Origin: Desulfomonilaceae bacterium
GTDB lineage: Bacteria > Desulfobacterota > Desulfomonilia > Desulfomonilales > Desulfomonilaceae
Assembly (NCBI GenBank): GCA_031082285.1
Contig: JAVHLK010000010.1
Span: forward strand, 12,407-76,406
Direction: 5' to 3'
DNA: 64,000 nucleotides
The position numbers and the translations under genes were made by a program. Shown here piece by piece: positions 52,454-60,257 of this stretch. Positions within the stretch are counted from its first letter, which is position 1, and each line of letters begins with the position of its first letter. The notes beneath the pieces were generated by a model, which was not told the origin of the DNA, made no database searches, and worked only from the letters and a program-made list of their open reading frames with translations.

Positions 52454-53034
52454 TCCACATCAAAGCCGCCGGCTTGGAGTCTGGCAGTGAGTTTCTTGAG
52501 CATGGCGATCAAGGCGTCCTCCAGGTTGTGCCCGGTGAGCGCGCAGGTTGAAAAGCCCTCATGCCGTTCCAGTCCTAGGTATTCCTGAAGAAATTCCATT
52601 GAGTGAATCTCTTCCAGGTCGTTCTTGTTGTACAGAACCACGATCTCCGCATCGGCCAGACCTTCCATCTCCTGCTGACACTTCCACAACTCCCGGAGTA
52701 TCTTTAAGTTGTTGTCGAGCTGTTCCTTCTGGGAATCGATCACGATAAAGATCCCGTCCGAACCGCCCAACACTTTTGTGCGGGTGCCCTTGTAGTAATC
52801 TTGGCCGGTTGCGGAAAACATGCGAGTTACCACATTCTGTGATATCTCGATCGGCGCGAAATCAAACAGCAAAGTCTGACCGAAGGAGGTCTTGACCTGC
52901 CTCAGCTCCTTGACCAACTTCATCTCATCGGGGATGACGTGGTAGAAAATCCATTCAAGAGCCGTGGTCTTTCCCGCCAGCGCGGTACCAAAAAAAATGA
53001 GCTTCAAGTAGATCCTATCTCCAACTACCTTCAA
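52450..53034 (-). CDS. Arf/MglA-like small GTPase
   Basis: The 194-residue protein has a P-loop GTALAGKTTALEWI (G1), G3 reading FSATGQDYYKG in place of DTAGQ, and NKND (G4). It lies between the two roadblock-like genes, six bases after one and overlapping the other. The G3 Asp is replaced as in MglA, whose cycle uses an MglB-type roadblock partner. It probably switches between GTP and GDP forms to control localisation or activity of a downstream system. Sequence differs from the MglA-like protein at 56325, so the two may have different partners. Confidence 0.88.
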   Translation of the reverse strand: MKVVGDRIYLKLIFFGTALAGKTTALEWIFYHVIPDEMKLVKELRQVKTSFGQTLLFDFAPIEISQNVVTRMFSATGQDYYKGTRTKVLGGSDGIFIVIDSQKEQLDNNLKILRELWKCQQEMEGLADAEIVVLYNKNDLEEIHSMEFLQEYLGLERHEGFSTCALTGHNLEDALIAMLKKLTARLQAGGFDVE

Positions 53035-53040
53035 TGGTCG

Positions 53041-53523
53041 TCATCCTTTCTTCTTCTTTTCCAGGAAGGACAGAAGGCTCACCGGATGAGGCTTGTCACC
53101 GGAAGTCCCCGTCTTGGGCAAGCGAAACTTGTGTTCTTCCATGAAACGTCCCCTGGCATTGGCCGTGGTCTCCATCACCTCGAAGAGCGCTTGCTTGCCG
53201 GTCCTGACTGCAATGCGAATGACTCCCATGGGGCACGATTTGTCTGCGACGAGCACCAGAGATCCTCTGGGCATCATTTGCTGGGCCACGTTGAGCCCGT
53301 CGAATTCGGCCATCACCATCTCGCAGTAGAACTGCCCGAGGCCGTCTCCGAGCGACTGATAGCACTGAAAGGCCGACGCCAGCATGGCCCCGAGGTCTTC
53401 CGGCTCCATGTCGATGTCGCCTTCAATGGCGATCGGGATTCCGTCGCTGTCGATCACCACCGCCGCCTTTACCCCCGGCGTGCCGTCCAAGATTCTCCTC
53501 ACCAACACGGAAATGTTCTCCAT
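53041..53523 (-). CDS. Roadblock/LC7 domain protein (MglB-like)
   Basis: The 160-residue protein matches roadblock/MglB: ILDGTPGVKAAVVIDSDGIPIAIEGD, ELAAMLA-like EDLGAMLASAFQCYQSLG, SLVLVADKSCPMGVIRIAV. In Myxococcus MglB is the GTPase-activating partner of MglA. The start at 53523 has GGAG seven bases upstream. A Lys-rich tail (FLEKKKKG) ends the protein. It lies six bases before the GTPase gene, which is probably its partner. Confidence 0.85.
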   Translation of the reverse strand: MENISVLVRRILDGTPGVKAAVVIDSDGIPIAIEGDIDMEPEDLGAMLASAFQCYQSLGDGLGQFYCEMVMAEFDGLNVAQQMMPRGSLVLVADKSCPMGVIRIAVRTGKQALFEVMETTANARGRFMEEHKFRLPKTGTSGDKPHPVSLLSFLEKKKKG

Positions 53524-53688
53524 AGTAGTTCTCCAAATCCAGTAGCCGGCGCCGACGCAATGGTACGGATCTGATCGTACTCCCCGCACCGAATAAAAAA
53601 TCGTCGGACCGGTTGACCGCGTCTCCGGCTGCGTCTCTGCCGTAGATGCCGGCTCCTCCCGTGTCCGGTCACCGCGCATTCGTCGGGT

Positions 53689-56016
53689 TCACGACGAATG
53701 CGTACCGTTCCTCATCTCGTCTCTCCGTCTCGCGGCTTCAATGAGAAGCGCCTGTCCCGACTTCTTGATACTATATCGTGTGGGTCGCCTCCACGGGTGC
53801 GTTGAAAAACTCCCGCCCTTGAACGCGAGGCACTTGAACAGAGCTTGTTCCCCTTCCAGATCGTCGCATTCCGCGTGTCCGATTTCTCCTTTGTCGACAT
53901 ACACACGGCCGGTGGTCCCGCTTCTGGAAACGATTTCCAGCACCACCTTCCTGCTGTTGAACAGGAGCAACTGCATGTACTCGAGAAGATCCACTCCCTC
54001 GATACGGCCCGAGAACGCTGAGTCATCCGATGCCCTTCCGATTTCCTCGGTTATGATATCGTGCAGCTTCGGCACGGCAATCGGTTTATTGAGGCACCTG
54101 TCCACCCCCACGTGTCCCGCTCTCTCCTTCTCGTCGGGCTGAGTGTCGCAGCCGGTCAAGATGATCACCGGAGGTTTGGTCGTGTCTCGTTTCGCACACA
54201 GGGCGTGAATGGCAGAGGCCACCTCCCAGCCGTTCATCTCCGGCATCGCCAGGCCGCACACCACTGCGTCGACCGGAGTTTCCTTGAAGAGCTTGAGCCC
54301 TTTGCGACCGGAAAACGTCGGAAAGACCGTGTGGCCGAGCAAGGTTAATCCCTTCTCGAACATTCTGACCACTGGTACTTCGTCATCGATGAGAAGGATA
54401 CGAAACCCCTTTTCAAGCGATAGTTCGGCAATCGCCCTCCGTTCTTCGGACGGATCCAGGATAAAGGGTAATCTCACCTTGAATGCCGCGCCGTGAGGTT
54501 TGCCCCGTCTGACACCCATGGATCCGGCGTGCCGTCGCATGATCTCGCCGTTGAATGCGAGTCCCATTCCTGCATGCCCTACCTTTGAACTCCAGAAAGG
54601 CTGAGCCAGCTTCTTGATGTCTTCGGGCGGTATGCCGACACCGTTATCGGTGACTGAGAGGATTACCTGGTCCTCCTGAATACGGGTCTTGACTTTGATA
54701 GTGCCTCCGGCAGGCAATGCTTCCACCGAATTCTTCAAGAAATTGAGGACCACCCATGAAAGCTGATCCGACACGCCGCTCACGTGGCACCCCGGATGAA
54801 GATCCAGTTCATACGAAATATGGATATTGTTCCGTTCGAGCTCGGTTTTCGACCAGAGCTTACACATCTCGATCGCTTCCCCCACGACGTCGGAAAGGTC
54901 AAAGACCTCTTTCTGAATCGTGTGCGTCGAACTCGAGTGGCGTCCAAGCTGCTGAATCCATCTGACCACTTCCGTGGCCGAACGAGTACTCTCGTTGATC
55001 TGCTTAAGATTGTTCTCCAGACCGTGATAGTCCTTCAGGTGCAGACTCGTAAGCGCCATGTTGGCGTTGCCCGAAAGAATCTGCAGGAGGTTGCTGAAAT
55101 TGTGGCCAATGCCGCCCGCAATCTGCCCCAGGACCTTGAGACGCTCCGAACGTACGATCAGATCTTCCGCTCTTCTCTGATCGGACACATCTTCAACAAA
55201 GGCATGAGCACCGGTGATGGTTCCCGTGCCATCCCGTACGGGCATGACTCGCATCTTGACGTGTACGTCCCGGTCGGTCTTGCTTCTGTACTGCAAGTGC
55301 CCGACACCGCCTTCTCCTGTCTCCAGGCACCTGAATATCGCTTCGGAAATGCCGCACTCAAACACCGGCAGAAGTGAGAAAAGATCAGGCAGGTCCATCT
55401 TTCCGTGAAACGGAAATCCCAGGATGTCCGCGGCTGCCGGATTGGATTCGGTTATTTCGGCCGAACCGTCAAAGGAAACCATTCCCAGCGGGGAACTACG
55501 AATCAGGGAACGACAGCGCGCCAGAGTCCGGCGAAGTTCCTCCTCGGTCTCCTCGCTTTCGGTGATATCTATCCATGAACCAAGTATCTCGCCCGACGAA
55601 TCTCCGTTGTGCCTCACCAGGTTCAGTTCGTCACGTATCAGCACGTAGGTTCCGTTCTTGTGACGAAAACGATACTTGAGAACCTCGTGCCCCGTCTTGA
55701 GAACCCGAGGCAATTCCTTCAGCACGCGTCCCGCATCCTCGGGATGAATGCGGTCCTCCCAAAAGAACATCTCCCGCGTGAGTTCGTCGGGGGCATAACC
55801 AAGCTGTGACGACACATTGTCGCTCACGAAGGTGGGCTGAAAACCGCCGTGACTTTCGCGGGTATAAATGATTACCTGCGACCCGAAGGGATGATGACTT
55901 TCCGAAGACTCTTGTGTCTGGGACCAACGCCGAACGACCTTCCGACGCCCTTTCTCTTTGGCACGAATAGCCACCGTGAGGTCCGAAACCAGTTCATGGA
56001 AGCGATCTTCTTTCAT
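53689..56016 (-). CDS. PAS hybrid histidine kinase with degenerate receiver and DUF4388 (PATAN) domain
   Basis: The 775-residue protein has two PAS domains (about 40-165 and 180-290), a kinase core with H-box GGIGHNFSNLL (His305), ATPase motifs (DNGVGIPPEDIKKL, GMGLAFN), a receiver (about 550-665) and a C-terminal DUF4388/PATAN domain (about 675-770; FSGRIEGVDLLEYMQLLLF, GRVYVDKGEIGHAEC). In the receiver VVCGLAMPEMNG has Gly588 where the phosphoacceptor Asp should be; the Lys of KPI remains. It may therefore pass phosphate elsewhere or use the receiver as a fixed platform. PATAN domains are known from PatA/PilG-type proteins and occur near small GTPases. The start at 56016 gives a standard N-terminus; the ribosome site is weak. 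The output target is unknown. Confidence 0.9.
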   Translation of the reverse strand: MKEDRFHELVSDLTVAIRAKEKGRRKVVRRWSQTQESSESHHPFGSQVIIYTRESHGGFQPTFVSDNVSSQLGYAPDELTREMFFWEDRIHPEDAGRVLKELPRVLKTGHEVLKYRFRHKNGTYVLIRDELNLVRHNGDSSGEILGSWIDITESEETEEELRRTLARCRSLIRSSPLGMVSFDGSAEITESNPAAADILGFPFHGKMDLPDLFSLLPVFECGISEAIFRCLETGEGGVGHLQYRSKTDRDVHVKMRVMPVRDGTGTITGAHAFVEDVSDQRRAEDLIVRSERLKVLGQIAGGIGHNFSNLLQILSGNANMALTSLHLKDYHGLENNLKQINESTRSATEVVRWIQQLGRHSSSTHTIQKEVFDLSDVVGEAIEMCKLWSKTELERNNIHISYELDLHPGCHVSGVSDQLSWVVLNFLKNSVEALPAGGTIKVKTRIQEDQVILSVTDNGVGIPPEDIKKLAQPFWSSKVGHAGMGLAFNGEIMRRHAGSMGVRRGKPHGAAFKVRLPFILDPSEERRAIAELSLEKGFRILLIDDEVPVVRMFEKGLTLLGHTVFPTFSGRKGLKLFKETPVDAVVCGLAMPEMNGWEVASAIHALCAKRDTTKPPVIILTGCDTQPDEKERAGHVGVDRCLNKPIAVPKLHDIITEEIGRASDDSAFSGRIEGVDLLEYMQLLLFNSRKVVLEIVSRSGTTGRVYVDKGEIGHAECDDLEGEQALFKCLAFKGGSFSTHPWRRPTRYSIKKSGQALLIEAARRRDEMRNGTHSS

Positions 56017-56324
56017 CTTTAAGGTCTCACTTCCCCATCGACCTGATGGGGCCGGTGCGGGCGACGCAGGCGAGCAAACGGCCCGAACACTCAGTGTCAC
56101 TCGAACGCCTCGGCAACGGGAAGTGCACGGGTCTTGCGTTTCCGAGATGGGGAACGTTTGCAGGGAGCGGAAACGGTTTGTCCGAAACCATTCCATACAA
56201 CCACGTGCAAGTCAAGTGAGATGCTCCTACCATTCCACCGACCTCTTTTGTCCGAGCGACGGGAATTTTCGGCACACTCACCGACTGCGGTGCACGCCTT
56301 GAGTTCATTCTCTCAACCACCTTG
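56017..56324. other. Intergenic region, nothing recognised
   Basis: This 308-base stretch between minus-strand signalling genes holds no convincing gene. A TTGACT on the minus strand near 56214 lacks a properly spaced -10. Confidence 0.35.
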
Positions 56325-56930
56325 TCAGATGAGCTGGCGACACACGTCGGCAACAGTCAACATGCAAATCGCCTTGAACGTGTCCTTGACACCGTCTCCG
56401 TACAGGGCACTTGCCCCGAACCGCCGGAGTTTGGCCGTCGGATTGAGATCCTTATCCATGACGTCCAGCGGGAGAGTACGTACACCGTTCCTGTTCAGGT
56501 CGCGCTTATTGTACTGAAGCACGAGCGGAATCTCGGCAAGCTCCCTGTCCATTTCTCTCAGATTGTAATCGAGGTTGACCAGGCTATCGATGTTCTCGTT
56601 TCTCTTGTCCCTCGATGAATCGGCTACGAAAACGATGCCGTCACACCCTTTGAGCACGAGTTTCCGAGTGTCATTGTAATGAACCTGTCCCGGAACCGTG
56701 TACACCGAAATCTTGATGCCCATGTCCCTGATGGTGCCCAAGTCCAAGGGAAGCAGATCGAAAAAGATTGTTCGGTCACCGGTGGTGTTGATCGATATGA
56801 GCTCCCCTCGAGCTCTTCTGCCCACAGATTTATGTATGGTAATCAAGTTTGTGGTCTTTCCCGATTGCCCAGGTCCGTAGTAGACGATCTTGCACTGGAT
56901 TTCGCCCGATTTCAATCGTATGATTGCCAT
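56325..56930 (-). CDS. MglA-like small GTPase
   Basis: The 201-residue protein matches MglA closely: YYGPGQSGKTTNLITIHKS (G1), ELISINTTGDRTIFFDLLPL (switch region), VYTVPGQVHYNDTRKLVLKG (G3 with TVPG in place of DTAG) and QYNKRDL (G4). MglA controls polarity and motility in Myxococcus and gliding or secretion-linked polarity elsewhere. The start at 56930 yields MAIIRLKSGEIQCKIVYYG; a weak ribosome site precedes it. It follows the REC-PATAN gene by 278 bases and precedes the hybrid kinase. Confidence 0.93.
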   Translation of the reverse strand: MAIIRLKSGEIQCKIVYYGPGQSGKTTNLITIHKSVGRRARGELISINTTGDRTIFFDLLPLDLGTIRDMGIKISVYTVPGQVHYNDTRKLVLKGCDGIVFVADSSRDKRNENIDSLVNLDYNLREMDRELAEIPLVLQYNKRDLNRNGVRTLPLDVMDKDLNPTAKLRRFGASALYGDGVKDTFKAICMLTVADVCRQLI

Positions 56931-57208
56931 GCCTACTGCCTGTCCGCGCAGCCTCCCGTGCCCTGGAATTCGTTCGGACACGATATCGTGCCCGGGCTCG
57001 ACTGCCCGAGAAGTCCGGTGCCCTGGAGGCCGGTAACGGCCCTACCTTTCACCCGAGTTCCCTGCCGACGCTTCACCGTTCATCCGTACTAGGTGACAAG
57101 GGGCCCGTCGGCCCGGCTTACCGACCAATCGACAGACTCGGTATCACCCAAACCATGTCCATGTTCGTGTGCACGACGGTCTCTCGGCAGCGTAGTCCGC
57201 GGTCCCAA

Positions 57209-58006
57209 TCAATCCAAACCGGGGGAACCGCCCCACGCTTCGTCCCGTTTTCGTGCGGCCTCCAGGAGCAACAACTCTCCCGGCACGTTGATCGTCGTCT
57301 GTTCCGGTTCGCACCACGGTAGGTGCGCGAACGTTCCTTCGCGAAAGCACAGACAGCGATACAGAGCCTGGACCCCTCTGAGGACGCCGCACTCGGCATG
57401 CACCACTTGACCGTTCATGAGAAAGATCCGTCCATCCGTACCCAAAGTTGAGGTCACCTCTACAATGGTGGTCTTCCCACTGAGCATGACGAACTGCAAA
57501 TACTCCAAGATATCAACGCCTTCAACAGTGCCGGTGAACGAGCTTCGCGTGCGTGCCCGCCGAATGAAATCGAGCAACAGTTGTATGTCCACCGGTTTGC
57601 GCAGGACGAGGCCCGCGCCGCGGTTGAGCACGGCATGTTCCTGTTCCCGGGGAATGCTGCTTCCCACGACCACGATTCTCGGCCTGGGACAGAGTCGCAG
57701 CGACCAACCGATCAAGTCCGCACGCTCGTCCACGGGGGGATCTATGTCTATAACCAGTACTCCGAATGCACGAAACTCCAGAATTGACATCGCATGGCTG
57801 CCGTCCCGAGCAATGAAGACGGAAAGCCCGGTCTGCTCAAGAGAGTCGGCAAGAGATCTTGCGGAGGCCTGATCCGCGTGGACAAGGAGTATCGGGACGT
57901 TGTTCCTGACCATCCGAGGCAATCCTTTCTTGAGACTCGCCGATGAATCAACGCCGAGTCGATCGGCGACCGGGCCTTTCGCTTTTGCGTGCCGCGTACT
58001 CTTCAT
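57209..58006 (-). CDS. Receiver-like - DUF4388 (PATAN) protein
   Basis: The 265-residue protein has a receiver-like domain (about 38-150) and a PATAN domain (about 155-255; FTGTVEGVDILEYLQFVML, GRIFLMNGQVVHAEC) that matches the C-terminus of the hybrid kinase. In the receiver the first acidic pair is reduced (LLVHADQASA) although an Asp remains at the phosphosite position (VLVIDIDPPVDE), and KPVD keeps the Lys. It may be a weak or constitutive receiver. GGGGAGG lies seven bases before the ATG. It lies between the REC-PAS and MglA genes. Confidence 0.82.
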   Translation of the reverse strand: MKSTRHAKAKGPVADRLGVDSSASLKKGLPRMVRNNVPILLVHADQASARSLADSLEQTGLSVFIARDGSHAMSILEFRAFGVLVIDIDPPVDERADLIGWSLRLCPRPRIVVVGSSIPREQEHAVLNRGAGLVLRKPVDIQLLLDFIRRARTRSSFTGTVEGVDILEYLQFVMLSGKTTIVEVTSTLGTDGRIFLMNGQVVHAECGVLRGVQALYRCLCFREGTFAHLPWCEPEQTTINVPGELLLLEAARKRDEAWGGSPGLD

Positions 58007-58108
58007 TCCCGGACCTCCCCTGATGCGGATTGAAAGATATACTCACGGCATTGACCACGTCGGTCACGGGGATCTTTGGAGGAATACCGCAACCGTTCAC
58101 TTCCCGGA

Positions 58109-59086
58109 CTATCCTCCGTTCATGCGATGGGTGACGTCGAGAATGATCCCCTGTAGATGTGTGACGACTCCTTTGGAGTCCCTCCTGACAAAGGTCCGAT
58201 CGTCAACCCAGCGCTGCTCGCCGTACCCCGTGAGTATGCGGTATTCCAGACTAAACTCCTCAATGTCCGGGTCCTTGGCGCATGCCAGGACCTCTGCGAA
58301 GACTCTTGCCCGGTCATCCGGATGTATGATGTCGCCATAGGTGATCTCACCCGCCAAGAGATCCTCCGACTCGTAGTCGAACTGCAAGACATTGTCCGAG
58401 ACGAATTCAATGGGCCAGTTGTCGGAGGCGCGCCGAACAAACGCCACCGCCGGGCTTATCTCAATGATGGATTCCATCTGCTTGAGCCGTTCCACCGTGA
58501 TTCGGAGTTCTCCCTCGATGCGCTTTCGCTCGGTGATTTCCTTTTGAAGTTCCTGATTGATCTGAATCGCGTTTTCATAGGTTGAAGCGAGAAAACTCAG
58601 GGCATGTTCGGGATCCACGTCGACCGAGTGGATTTGCCCCCAGATGCTTATCTGGAGGGGCAACGTTTCTCGTCCGTTTGCTTTGCGAAGGGGATTGGCG
58701 ATCACCGAATCCACTTTTGAAAGCAGGAAGTCTTTGTCGTACGGCTTTGTTATGTAGAAATCCACTTCAGCTTCGAGTCCTCGAATCACGTCTTGTGGAT
58801 CGGACAGGGCCGTGAGGAGAATCACTGGAATACGTTTGAGTTTTGCATCGCATTTGATCTTCCGGGTAAGCTCGAATCCGTCCATGCCGGGCATGACGAT
58901 ATCGCTGATGATGAGCGCGGGCGTTCCGGTCTCCAGCAAGCCGATCGCCTCGGTTCCCGACGCGGCTCTCAAGACTCGATAACCGCTCTCCTCGAGAAAG
59001 TGCTGCAGCAGCATCGCCTGTGTGAGGCTGTCTTCCACGACGAGAATCCATCCGGGGGGCTTGCCGCCAATACCGCCGGGCTCCAT
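58109..59086 (-). CDS. Receiver - coiled coil - PAS response protein
   Basis: The 325-residue protein has a canonical receiver (about 14-130; VVEDSLTQ, Asp62 in LIISDIVMPGMDGFEL, KPYD), a helical linker (about 165-210) and one PAS domain (210-322; IEISPAVAFVRRAS, HPDDRARVFAEVL, GIILDVTHRMNGG). It has no output effector or kinase core, so it likely relays by protein contact, perhaps to the hybrid kinase or CheA. AGGAGG precedes the ATG. It follows cheB by about 95 bases. Confidence 0.88.
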   Translation of the reverse strand: MEPGGIGGKPPGWILVVEDSLTQAMLLQHFLEESGYRVLRAASGTEAIGLLETGTPALIISDIVMPGMDGFELTRKIKCDAKLKRIPVILLTALSDPQDVIRGLEAEVDFYITKPYDKDFLLSKVDSVIANPLRKANGRETLPLQISIWGQIHSVDVDPEHALSFLASTYENAIQINQELQKEITERKRIEGELRITVERLKQMESIIEISPAVAFVRRASDNWPIEFVSDNVLQFDYESEDLLAGEITYGDIIHPDDRARVFAEVLACAKDPDIEEFSLEYRILTGYGEQRWVDDRTFVRRDSKGVVTHLQGIILDVTHRMNGG

Positions 59087-59181
59087 GAACCTGTCCTCCT
59101 GTTCCTCTCTGCGTCAAGTCTCTCTTCCGGGAACCACCGCATGCGGTTCTCCGGCCGACGGACCGATGTCACGCCATGTCC

Positions 59182-60243
59182 TCAGTCTCTCTTTCCCATG
59201 ACCAGACTGCAGAGCATCTCCCCTATCCGCTCGATGTGAAGAGAATACTTCACCGCGTCCAGTTTCATCGCCTCACCCGGCATCCCGTAAATGACGCAGC
59301 TCTCCTTGTCTTGCGCTATGGTCGGTGCGCCTCTGTCTCTCATAAGCTTCAGTTCCCGGGCGCCGTCCCGTCCCATTCCCGTGAGAAGCACTCCAAGGGA
59401 TCGGTCTCCAAAAGCCTCAACAATTGATTTGAACAGCGATGCAACCGACGGAGCTATGGCGCCCCTGCGGTCATCCCGCTGGACACGAAGCACATGACCG
59501 CGGTCTATGCCCATTTGACAGCGGTCGGGCGCGACATACACGTTTCCCGGCAAGGCCCGCTCGCCGTCACGAGCCGTCTGAACCGTCATTGGACTGACGC
59601 CGTTGAGCCAATCGACGAAGCCCTGGGTGAACCCGGGAGTAATGTGCTGGACGATCAGGATGGGAGCACCGAAATTCGATGGCAGTCGTGCCAGGATTTC
59701 ACGAATTGCAGGCGGACCGCCGGTCGAAGCGCCGACCGCAACGACTTGAATCTTGCCGGCTGAAGGATGGACGGTCTCGAAGGTTGGAGGCGGAGCAGCC
59801 GGCAATCCCGCGACGTCTTTCGGTCTGGCTCTGCGACCCACCACTTTGACCTGAGACATGATCTTCACGGTTTCTATCAGTTTCTCTGCGCTGCCTCCCT
59901 TAACGCCGATATCGCCAAAGCCGGGTTTTTCCAGTACGGCCACGGCACCTGCGTCTACCGCTTTCCATGACTTGCGCACTTCCTCCCGCGACACGCTTGC
60001 ACTCACGACGACCACGGGCAGGGGTCTGCTTTCCATGATTCTTCGGGTGGTCTCGTACCCGTCCATGCGAGGCATAATGATATCCATGGTAACCACGTCG
60101 GGCGTACTCCGCTCGAGAAACCTCAACGCCTCTTCACCGTTGTTCGCGGTTCCTATGACTTCGATTTCAGGATCGGATGAGAGGATTCGCGTCAGCACCT
60201 CGCGGGATACGGCCGAATCCTCGACTATGAGTACCTTTGTCAC
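59182..60243 (-). CDS. cheB: Chemoreceptor glutamate methylesterase CheB
   Basis: The 353-residue protein has a receiver (1-125; Asp54 in VVTMDIIMPRMDG) and the CheB methylesterase domain (about 165-350) with catalytic Ser in VGASTGGPPAI, His in VQHITPGFTQGF and Asp in LLTGMGRDGARELK. It removes methyl groups from chemoreceptors to reset the signal. The GTG at 60243 is preceded by AAGGG at good spacing and gives MTKVLIVEDSAVSRE; a TTG at 60261 overlapping the cheA stop is possible. It follows cheA and precedes the REC-PAS gene. Confidence 0.95.
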   Translation of the reverse strand: MTKVLIVEDSAVSREVLTRILSSDPEIEVIGTANNGEEALRFLERSTPDVVTMDIIMPRMDGYETTRRIMESRPLPVVVVSASVSREEVRKSWKAVDAGAVAVLEKPGFGDIGVKGGSAEKLIETVKIMSQVKVVGRRARPKDVAGLPAAPPPTFETVHPSAGKIQVVAVGASTGGPPAIREILARLPSNFGAPILIVQHITPGFTQGFVDWLNGVSPMTVQTARDGERALPGNVYVAPDRCQMGIDRGHVLRVQRDDRRGAIAPSVASLFKSIVEAFGDRSLGVLLTGMGRDGARELKLMRDRGAPTIAQDKESCVIYGMPGEAMKLDAVKYSLHIERIGEMLCSLVMGKRD

Positions 60244-60257
60244 GGCATGCCCTTCAT

